A stretch of 64,000 nucleotides of DNA from Sebastes aleutianus. Its lineage: Eukaryota > Chordata > Actinopteri > Perciformes > Sebastidae. The notes beneath the pieces were generated by a model. It was not told where the DNA came from and did no database searches. It was given only the letters and a program-made list of their open reading frames with translations. The DNA lies in contig CAKAKS010000060.1 of the NCBI GenBank assembly GCA_916700875.1, positions 3,457,334 to 3,521,333 on the forward strand, given 5' to 3'. The position numbers and the translations under genes were made by a program. This document shows, piece by piece, positions 56,341 to 64,000 of this stretch; within the stretch, counting starts at the first letter, position 1, and every line of letters starts with the position of its first letter.

Positions 56341-56780
56341 TAAAGGGGAACTCCACCGATTTTACACGTCAAAATCTGTTTAAAGGTCTTGGGGAGTACT
56401 ACTACATATATGAAAGAAATCGTATAAAGCCTTTTGTAGCTCCAGAGTGAGCTACGTGAAGTCTGATAAAGTGATGTCAAGTGATGTCACTTGAGTTAGT
56501 GTCGACTGGGTCAGATGACTACAAGTCTGAAAAAGAAAAACATCCAGGGGTGTGGAGTGAGAAAGAAGTGAGCTTACCAGACCTCTGTAGCCTGCTCCTC
56601 ATCCCTACATGAGGCTAGTGGCTTGAGGCTACGCTAGCAGCTACAAGTTGGCGGTCTAGTTGTATTGTGGGTAATGTAGGCGGACGATTTTGGTAAGGAA
56701 GGAGAATGTGTGGAATAAAAAAGATGACTCTGGTGCTTCTGCATCCTTTTTTTTTTTTTCTAAATACAGTCCATCTGAGT
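56341..56780 (+). repeat. Dispersed repeat (GTATAAAGCCTTTTGT family)
   Basis: AAAGGGGAACTCCACCGATT then CGTATAAAGCCTTTTGTAGC, AGTGATGTCACTTGAGTTAG. The core phrases recur at 62926-63110, so the family occurs twice in the window. Class unknown. Confidence 0.75.
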
Positions 56781-56839
56781 GCAATGCATAATCTGTGGAG
56801 TACGCTTTTAAACACATATACAAAGAGTCAAAAAAGGGC

Positions 56840-57610
56840 TTAACTATCTAACTATGAAGTGAGGAATCTCTGTCTATCTGTCTGTAGAGAACCGCTCATC
56901 CGACCGACTTCACACTTGGCGGGTCTATTGCTATGGACCCACGGGAGTGCAGTGTCGATAATGGTGCAATTTAACCAGATGGTGGCGCTATAACCATGAA
57001 CATTACATTTTGGTCTGTAACTTATGAACATTAACTCTCAGAAACAAAATATTTTTTTCCCTGGATTATGTGGGTCGTGACGTTTCTATCCATATAAACC
57101 ACGCCTATTTGCGTCTAGATTGATTTTCCATTCTTTTGCATTGTGTCCAAATTAGATTTTTTGCTACCCCACCTACAAATTTTGAGCAATCACCACCAAA
57201 TTTTGTACAGAACATCTCTGGACCGGAAATAGTTACTTTTTTGGATTTTTGTTCTGCCGTATAGTTTTGCTATAGCTGGCCATCACAGTTAGATCAAACG
57301 CTATGGGCAGGGCTTATATTATAAAATATGTCATATCTCCTGAATGCTATTGTGACCATATTTGGTGTACATGCGTAGATATGATGTCTGAGTGACCATG
57401 ACAAATTTGGTTCCAGTTGGCAAATAGATCAGTGTATGTATGTGTGACTGTCCTTTGCACATCTCGAGAACCGTTCATCCGGTCAACTTCACACTTGGTG
57501 GGTGCAAGCAGCCAGACTGCAAGCAACACTTCTGGGGGCCAAGCAATTGGCCCGTTACAGATGGACATGCGTTCCGAATATGCACTGCACTAGTAACTTT
57601 AAAATGTCCC
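56840..57610 (+). repeat. Two-module dispersed fish repeat
   Basis: The phrase AGAACCGCTCATCCGACCGA plus CTTCACACTTGGCGGG near 56887 recurs as GAGAACCGTTCATCCGGTCA plus CTTCACACTTGGTGGG near 57465, about 580 bp apart in the same orientation. Between them lie CAGATGGTGGCGCTATAACC and other family phrases; GCAACACTTCTGGGGGCC follows. I recall this as a common fish repeat. No transposase seen. Confidence 0.72.
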
Positions 57611-59891
57611 TCCAGCATGGTTTCCTTGGAAAATAGCATCAGAAATGCTTGACAGCTAATGAAATTCATAAGTATAACGTCTCTCTAGAAGAAAATTTTG
57701 CAAAACAGCGCATCCATGTTTGGGGTTTCTCTCCCTAAATGTATAATTTCAGTAACGTCCCCCCATGATGATTTGGAGGTGTCTGCATGGCTGATAGGAT
57801 CAGTGAACTCTGGAGAGTGGGGTGACGACCTTCCACCTCATCCATCACCCGCTGATGGACATGGGAAGCCGGTCCCTGACAGGTTGGCGGGTAGGCGGGG
57901 GTGGAGGGTACAAATGGGGTTAAGGATAGGGCCGGAGAGGGAACTCAGTTACCGCAGCATGGTGGCTGGAAGAACAAGTGGGGGGGAGGAGGAGAGAGAA
58001 ACGTGTGGCCAGGATTGAGGTCAGCGATGTATGATTGGGGTATTAGATGGACCACAGCTAGCCTGGTTGAATGTTTGTGTGAGGGACGAAGATGGATTAT
58101 CTGACTGTTTTTGCATGTCTTACATGTGACGAATAAACAGAAGTTCAGTTTCGTCATAATCTTTCTTTCTTCAGCTTTTTTTTTTTTTTTTTACAGTACA
58201 GGACATGACTAATTTTGGTACAGTTCTCCAGCTGACATGTGTGAAAGAGCCACCCAGACCAATACAAATGATGAATCTGGTAATCAGGAGCAGTGTCACT
58301 CCATTGTCCAAATCTTGCTGAGGTGTAATGAGTCTCTGAGGGCCACTTGTTTCTCTTACACCCACTGAAACGAGGACCCAACGTCATCAATCTTCAGAGT
58401 GGCTGAAGTGAAGTTGACTTCTGTCTGAAGGTGCTCCCCTCTGTTGATTTCTTCTCCGGGAGCTCGGTGGGAAAAGCCCACGTTCCCGTCGCACGCCGAG
58501 AGAGCGTGCACGCAATAGAGAGAGCGCCGGGTGTGGTTGCACGCTGCGCGGACAATGAACACCAAACCTCCAACTGACACAGCCAGTATTGAGTGAAACC
58601 ACGCTGTGAAGCAGGGATGCAGCACACACACTCACATGTCAGCGTGGAATGGGTTCAGTGACTTTTGACCCGGCGATCCAAACGCCTGTCAACACCATAT
58701 ACTACCATCGTTTTGTGCGTGACTGTGTGATCATATGTTTTCCTCCGTCTGACCTAAATGCAGTCATGTCTAGACGCTTCTTTTCTTTCTGCTGCTGCAT
58801 TGCTTATATTGTGCACCTCATGTCAAAAGTTTGCTTTTTTCAGGAAGTTGAACAAGACTCCTTCCCCTCTCCTGTCAGACAGTAGCTTCATGCTTGGCAT
58901 AGTGAAACCAGGAACAGGCCCGGGGTGAGCTGCCCAGTTCACTCTCACTCATAAATCTGCGGTTTCACTGTTTATTCTTTCTGCGCTGGTTTTGATTTCA
59001 TTTCTAAGTGCGGTATTTTGTTGTTTTTCCATATGTGTTGTTTTGCCGAGGCTGATGTTTTTTCCATACCATGAGGCAAATAAGGAGGCTATCATGTCTT
59101 AATCAGACTAAATCTTATTCTGTAAATAAGGATAAGCTGTTGTTATAACCTGAAAAAACAACATGGATTGACACAGATACTGTATGTTATAATCTTCTGG
59201 AAGATTTACTCTGATTGATCCTGTTGTTTCCGACTCTGTTCATCAAAAATATTTACCGCATATGTCTTTATAACGTATGGGGGGGTGTGTGATCTGTTGC
59301 TACCGTTTCATGTTACGCCGTTTATCGGGTGCAACAACAAGCTGCCCTTGCTTGTGTTCTGCTGGCCAGAGCCTCGGTGGGACGGGCAGTTTGTGAGATG
59401 ACAGGACATGCCAACAAATTGCATCACTTCTGCCTCTGTGGCCGAGGACAATGGGCCACCATATGCCGAAGTGGGGGAAATGAATGGAGCTCATTTGTGC
59501 TGGCACCCCTCCCCCCCGCTCCCCCCCCCCCCCCGACCCTGCTGGGGCCTCCGTGGCACCGAGGCCGACACAGACAGACGAGCCCACCCTCTGCCACGCC
59601 AGCGCGCTGCTGTCCGCCACACCGTCCCGTATAAGCCAACTCCAACAAATACATTGTTGGATTTGGATTAAAAAAAAAAATCAACTGAGTTATTTTGGTA
59701 ACACTACTTTTTGGATTATTGCTATCGCACTTTTTAAAAGTTTGATTATTTTGGAAGGAAGATCATATTAATAACATATCACTTATGCTTCATAAAATTA
59801 TTATGATATCCTTTTTTTTTTCATAGATGAATATTCAGGACATGTTTGTAAAAGTAGCCCGCGTGCACGTTTGTGTTTATCTGTGTCTTTA

Positions 59892-59894
<3 letters not shown>
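57611..59894. other. Long unassigned non-coding stretch
   Basis: 57720-58110 and 58200-58640 are unique with overlapping frames on both strands and no signature. A poly-T run lies at 58178-58192, a C run at 59521-59534. 59300-59640 is GC-rich with Pro/Arg-rich frames caused by that C run. No exon, RNA gene or transposon recognised. Confidence 0.42.
59521..59534. repeat. Poly-C run
   Basis: About 14 C bases. Confidence 0.9.

Positions 59895-59932
<38 letters not shown>
59895..59932. repeat. (GT)n microsatellite
   Basis: About 19 uninterrupted units. Confidence 0.96.
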
Positions 59933-59934
<2 letters not shown>

Positions 59935-60051
59935 GCCTGGGATGATAGCAGATGATTAAGGAGTGGCTGCTCTGTTGACATGAGATACTAATGAGGATGA
60001 AATGAGAAGGTCAGGGCTCGTCTCCAGGAGGGGGACACCCACCCCCACTCC

Positions 60052-60055
60052 CCTC

Positions 60056-60080
<25 letters not shown>
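60052..60080. repeat. (CCT)n repeat running into poly-C
   Basis: About nine CTC units followed by a ten-C run. The poly-Glu frame on the minus strand comes from it. Confidence 0.93.
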
Positions 60081-60089
<9 letters not shown>

Positions 60090-60183
60090 ACCACCACTCC
60101 CCCCCTCTTCTCTCCTCGTACCCCCCGGTCGCCTCCCTCCTCAGGATGGACGGCTAATCCTCCTCTTAATCGGCGCAGACCAG

Positions 60184-60216
60184 TACACACACACACACAC
60201 ACACGTGCACACACAC
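60184..60216. repeat. Interrupted (CA)n microsatellite
   Basis: About ten CA units, a GTG interruption, then four more. Confidence 0.92.
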
Positions 60217-60239
60217 GTATACACTGAGGCCGCCTCTGA

Positions 60240-60440
60240 TCAGGCACTCTGCATCTTCATAATGGAGGTAATTAGCAGCTCAACAAGGCTACCTCAGCAT
60301 TATGATTAGCACCTCTTTTTGAGAGCACTCGGAATCTGACCGGCCTGGCCTCTGCTGTCAATCCATTCTGCTCCGCGCTGCCAATAAAGCAGATATCAAA
60401 CCGTTTATTATAGAGTGGGATTAATTCTATATAGTTGGCT
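60240..60440. other. Candidate conserved non-coding element
   Basis: ATGGAGGTAATTAGCAGCTC, CAGCATTATGATTAGCACC, GTGGGATTAATTCTATATAG: unique with TAAT cores. The role is inferred. Confidence 0.4.
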
Positions 60441-60684
60441 CATAATATTCTAATTTAGAAAATGTTTTATTTTAGTCATTAACTTCGGATCAAAGGTCTT
60501 CAAAGTCCCATTAGCGGCCACTGGAGGCTTTGCTGCTTCATAAACCCAAACCGACTTAAGTGGTTTGACCCCAGCGAACAAGTGATGTTTACAGCCCGAA
60601 AAACTCTAAATATCCCCTTTTTAAAACCCCAATATTGAGGTACATGCACCAATGTTAATATATGCTTTTAACTTTATTCAAGTC
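60441..60684. other. Unassigned non-coding sequence
   Basis: Nothing recognised. Confidence 0.45.
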
Positions 60685-60695
60685 ATGAGCATGTT

Positions 60696-61011
60696 TAGGG
60701 CTGCCCGGTGGTGCAGCGGTTAGCGCTGTCGCCTCACAGCCCTTCTGTGTGGAGTTTGCATGTTCTCCCGTGTTGGCGTGGGTTTTCTCCAGGTTCTTCT
60801 CCCACAGTCCAAAGACATGCAGGTTTAAGCTTCATTGTTGACTCTACATTGCCGGTAGGTGTGAATGTGAGCATGAGTGGTTGTCTGTCTCTATGTGTCA
60901 GCCCTGTGATAGTCTGGTGACCTGTCCAGGGTTCACCCAATGTCAGCTGGGATCGACTCTAGCCCCCCGCCGGGACCCTGAATAGGATAAACGGTTACAG
61001 ATTTTGGATGG
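60696..61011 (+). mobile_element. V-SINE/DANA-like SINE with 11-bp target duplication
   Basis: Head GCCCGGTGGTGCAGCGGTTAGC, then GTCGCCTCACAGC joined directly to CTTCTGTGTGGAGTTTGC. The B-box part of the tRNA-like region appears deleted. Body phrases GTCCAAAGACATGCAGG and TGTCTCTATGTGTCAGCCC; 3' end GGTTACAGATTTTGGATGG. ATGAGCATGTT is duplicated at 60685-60695 and 61012-61022. Class from recall of the fish DANA/V-SINE layout. Confidence 0.9.
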
Positions 61012-61137
61012 ATGAGCATGTTACATTTTTTTTTTTTCTAATCTAAAATTGAAAATTGTTTGATTTGTAGGATTCATTGACTTTAGGGTTCTTCTCAGAG
61101 GGAATTTAACCATATTGCCCAAGGTCATGGATTCACT

Positions 61138-61806
61138 GACGACGTTTACACGCACAAAATATTCCAGTTTTTGCCCTTAATCCGAAAATGACAATATTCC
61201 TACTAAGCTGTTTACATGGCTAATGAAAATGAATATTCCACTAATATTCCCGTTTACATGCAGCCGCGAATACTCTGATTAACATTACCAGCGGCGGACT
61301 TGTTGGACCGTGCGAATGCAGCCTTCCTCATTCATTCCTTCAACCACCTTCTTGGTCGGCGTTGCGATAGTTGCGCATATCCAAACACCTGCTGATATCC
61401 AAGACTTTCAGAATGTTTAAAAGTAGGTGTGTTTCTCCTTCTGACCAGAAACTTTTCTTTTGGGCATGCATCTCTGCAAATTGTCTAGGTAATTGGCTAG
61501 TTAGTGTGTGTACAACGCACAGAGCTGGCCGTAAACAGGGAAGAGGACGTGTGTCGCAAACTGCCGTAAAAACTCCAATTGAAATGCATATTCTGAATGT
61601 GCTGCATCCATGTCCAAAGAATCCCCCTACAACCTGAATAATATCGGCATTACCCACATGTCTTGATCGGAAAATGCTCCATTTAGAATAAGGCCTAATT
61701 CAGAATATCCAAACGGAGCAGGCTGTTTACATGACCCATATCAAATTGGGAATATTGTAATATTCGGAATACTAGTGGAATATTAATGTGCATGCAAACC
61801 TAGTCA
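61138..61806. mobile_element. MITE with GTTTACACGCAC / GTGCATGCAAAC ends
   Basis: Left end GACGTTTACACGCACAAAAT and ATTCCAG; right end TGGAATATTAATGTGCATGC and AAACC: inverted, imperfect. Internal AATATTCC and GTTTACATG motifs occur in both halves as expected of a long-TIR element. No transposase; overlapping 88- and 105-codon frames are chance. Confidence 0.75.
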
Positions 61807-62616
61807 TTGTTCAACTTCTGCACACTAGCTAAAAAAAAGAAAAAGCTGTCAGTCATCAGCAAAGTAGTCCATGACGTATGCAGCGGTGGAGGAATGTAAC
61901 GACAGGACATCCAGACAAAGGTAGGAGTGATGGCCGTCCAACGATGCAGCGAAGCGACCTGTGTGAGTGCAGGGGAGCTCTTATTAATGAAGGTGTGAGG
62001 GTCTCCATCAGCATAGTGAACTGTTGACCCCGACAAGGGGAAGGAAGTGCTCGGCCAGCTGCGTGCCATTTTTCATCTCTCTGATAGACCTCAAAAGAGA
62101 GGCATGGAGGGGGGGGGGGGAGAGAGAGAGACGAGGGGGACAGAGGAGAGAGGGGCGGGTCCGATATTAAAGACAAGTTGGCCCTGTGAAGTGTGGCGAA
62201 GTGCTGGATGGAGGCCTCCTAAGCCGTGACCCCTGCGATTTTAAAGAGTGTCTAGCTCACCTCGTTAATCAAAGGCTGATGCGTATCGCAGTGACTCCCC
62301 CCCACACCCCCAGCGCACCACCCAAAACCCCACCTCAGCCAGGTCCTTATTGCACTTTGTCATTTTTCACAGGAGGTTCGTGGGAAGATAAAGATCCTCA
62401 GGTTGCCACCCAGTTTCAAGAGAGGAAATGTTGGGGGGGGGGGGGGGGCGTGTTTGATTTGTGTGCATGTCGATGAAAGGGAAAGACTGGGGTCAACATT
62501 GTGGTCCATATAAAGATGATGTTTTGCAACAGTTTTATGTATACAACACATTTGCTTAATGATGCATTATATGAGCACTCATTAAAGAGGAACTCGATTA
62601 CACACGGCCCGTTTGT
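61807..62616. other. Unassigned non-coding sequence
   Basis: Contains G runs at 62110-62120 and 62432-62448. 61860-62180 has overlapping minus frames (89 and 106 codons), T/C-rich and low complexity. No gene recognised. Confidence 0.42.
62432..62448. repeat. Poly-G run
   Basis: About 17 G bases. Confidence 0.9.
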
Positions 62617-62925
62617 CACAGCCCCGGCTCTAAAACTGTGACAGGAATGGGATACACTCGGGTATACTTAACAAATAAAGTGATTTATTAAACAAAAAGT
62701 TAGTCAAACAAATGGATGGGAGGAATCTGTAAAGTTAGTAGATGCGTGGAAATGTGCTGCATGGATGTTGTGTTTCAAAAACAAGGGAAAAGGAACCAAA
62801 AGCCACAAAGCAGAGGTATGGGGTGAGAGGAGATCTGCCAACTGCTGCTCAGGCTTTTATGCCCAGGTGTGTCCCATGCTGCTGATTACACTCAACCAGG
62901 TCTGATAGACACAGGTGCGCGCAGG
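62617..62925 (-). repeat. Probable dispersed repeat
   Basis: Begins GTCACAGCCCCGGCTCTAAA and continues CTGTGACAGGAATGGG, an inverted pair of GTCACAG/CTGTGAC. The body layout (CAAATAAAGTGATTTATTAA then CACAGGTGCGCGCAGG) resembles the TGTCACGG class on the minus strand. Boundaries uncertain. Confidence 0.5.
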
Positions 62926-63110
62926 TGTTTGGCAGTACTACTGCACATGTGAACAAAGCTGTATAAAGCCTTTTGTGACTCCAAAGGGAGCTGCAGGAAA
63001 TCTGATTAATTGCGTCAAGCGATGTCACTTGAGTCAGTGTTGGTTCAAGTTGGAGTTGGTGTGCGGAGTTAGAAAGAAAAATAAAACTGTTGTTAATTTT
63101 ACTTTTGTGT
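62926..63110 (+). repeat. Second copy of the GTATAAAGCCTTTTGT family
   Basis: GGCAGTACTACTGCACATGT, then CTGTATAAAGCCTTTTGTGA and GCGATGTCACTTGAGTCAG, matching 56400-56510 closely. Adjacent to the 62.6-kb repeat. Confidence 0.75.
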
Positions 63111-63344
63111 GAATCTGCCATCTTTGTAATATGTAATGTAAAAATCCCCATTTAAATGACCTACCATACTTTGGTGAAACAGAAGTTCCAATAACAGAAC
63201 TCACGTGCAAATTGGACTCCAGGAGTAATGTGTTTTTGGCGTCCTCCCGGGCATCTGATTTACCTCTTCCTCCTGCAACGAGACAGTGGTAAAATCTATT
63301 AGAGAAAGGTTTTGAAAGCATTTTCAGTGCTGCAAGATTTGCTT
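63111..63344. other. Unassigned non-coding sequence
   Basis: Probably the 3' remainder of the preceding repeat in its first 60 bases. Nothing else. Confidence 0.4.
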
Positions 63345-63795
63345 CATTTTAAAGCTTCAGTAGGCATCATTGGGAAAAAATGCCATAATAACCTTTCAGC
63401 ATATTGTAATTCAAGTGTTCTGAGAGAAAACTAGACTGCTACACCTTGTGTTGTGTTTCTGAAAACATTTGAGGAGAGAAATATGCATTACAGTAATAGA
63501 ATATTGATTCATATTTGATCAGCGCTGCCTAGTTTGACTGTTTGATCGGAGTTCGCGAGTGATTGACAGCCGACTTTCATAGACGGCAACTGGACGGCAG
63601 ACCTCAGATCAGCTCTGACTGCTTGTTTTTCTCCGGTCTGTGAAATCTTGCAGATGCCGTTAGGAGCACAGGAGGACACCGAGGCACATGATTTTTTTCA
63701 GATTACCTGTCTCATGCACTACTGTCACGATATAAAAAATACTTTTTTCAATCATATTTGCTCCATTTCTACCCGCTGCAGCTTTAATCATGGAA
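63345..63795 (+). mobile_element. MITE with TTTAAAGCTTCAGTAGGC / CCCGCTGCAGCTTTAA ends
   Basis: Left end TTAAAGCTTCAGTAGGCATC and right end CTACCCGCTGCAGCTTTAAT are inverted. Interior shared with the fragment at 50826-50985: TAATAACCTTTCAGCATATT and AATTCAAGTGTTCTGAGAG. No transposase; the 67-codon frame inside is chance. Confidence 0.85.
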
Positions 63796-64000
63796 GTGAC
63801 AAATTGTTAAATGTTCTGCAAAAACGTTGCGTAATAATGTTATTTTTTTAACATAAATTCCACAAAGTTTCTCCAGTTTCCATGCCCCTTTACTGCAAAT
63901 CAAACGGAATATGTTGGAACTTCATAACCATGCCGTGTATCGAGTCCTGCTTCAGTCCAGTGTGATTGCTCTAGCCTGCTCTGTTTGATCAAGAGCGCGG
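63796..64000. other. Unassigned non-coding sequence
   Basis: Nothing recognised up to the window end. Confidence 0.4.

Noticed and set aside
58150..58200. Processed pseudogene poly-A tail (T run on plus strand)
   Set aside because: No exon-like coding remnant or target duplication adjoins the run.
60011..60247. Poly-Glu protein on the minus strand
   Set aside because: Produced by the CCT repeat and flanking C runs.
1..64000. CRISPR array, prophage, operon or other prokaryotic system
   Set aside because: No regular spacer-repeat arrays, no long adjacent ORFs and no ribosome-binding sites; microsatellites and SINEs show a vertebrate genome.
1..64000. Endogenous retrovirus or long LTR element
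   Set aside because: No paired long direct repeats, primer-binding site or gag/pol-like frame was found.

Overview
The window looks like non-coding nuclear DNA from a ray-finned fish, most likely a percomorph. The evidence is long dinucleotide microsatellites, tRNA-derived SINEs of the fish type (one in the DANA/V-SINE style), a Tc1-like element, a pogo/Tigger-like element and several short terminal-inverted-repeat (TIR) elements that I recognise as common fish repeats. No open reading frame exceeds about 170 codons. The longest are shadows of transposons or simple repeats, and I can identify no host protein-coding gene, rRNA, functional tRNA, CRISPR array or bacterial-style operon. Lineage and repeat-family names rest on recall, not on a database search.

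Layout. Two kinds of DNA alternate. The first is unique-looking, moderately AT-rich sequence dense in TAAT/TAATTA homeodomain-type cores; the clearest blocks are near 0.8, 3.0-3.9, 5.8, 11.2-12.3, 13.0, 14.9, 23.3-24.5, 25.1, 27.1, 30.1, 34-34.6, 38, 43.4, 44.9, 49.1, 50.3, 55.5 and 60.3 kb. Such a chain is typical of the regulatory landscape (gene desert or long intron) of a developmental gene. Conservation cannot be tested from one sequence, so these are candidates only. The second kind is transposable-element insertions, concentrated at 4.3-4.7, 8.4-10.5, 13.8-14.5, 16.3-17.3, 19.9-22.9, 25.8-26.6, 30.2-33.3, 36-37.2, 39-42.4, 44.2-46.4, 50.8-54.7, 56.3-57.6 and 60.7-63.8 kb.

The best-supported structures are nested insertions whose target-site duplications or terminal repeats can be read directly. 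They are an internally deleted Tc1 element inside a palindromic MITE (25.83-26.62 kb); a Tigger-like element with a decayed helix-turn-helix, split by a second repeat (16.33-17.32 kb); an element flanked by TAGTTA inside a MITE (22.10-22.85 kb); a 5'-truncated LINE with a 15-bp duplication inside a 16-bp-TIR element (41.09-41.87 kb); an AGATG-flanked TGTCACGGT element inside another repeat (51.05-51.39 kb); and a MITE inside a longer repeat (39.1-39.9 kb). A tRNA-derived SINE at 31.6-31.8 kb has a perfect 16-bp target duplication and is probably young.

No multi-gene system operates here and I found no convincing novel biological system. The items most worth checking are the candidate regulatory elements, one splice-acceptor-plus-short-ORF candidate at 45.28 kb, a TATA-plus-Kozak short ORF near 24.5 kb, and a perfect 17-bp-arm hairpin at 54.9 kb.
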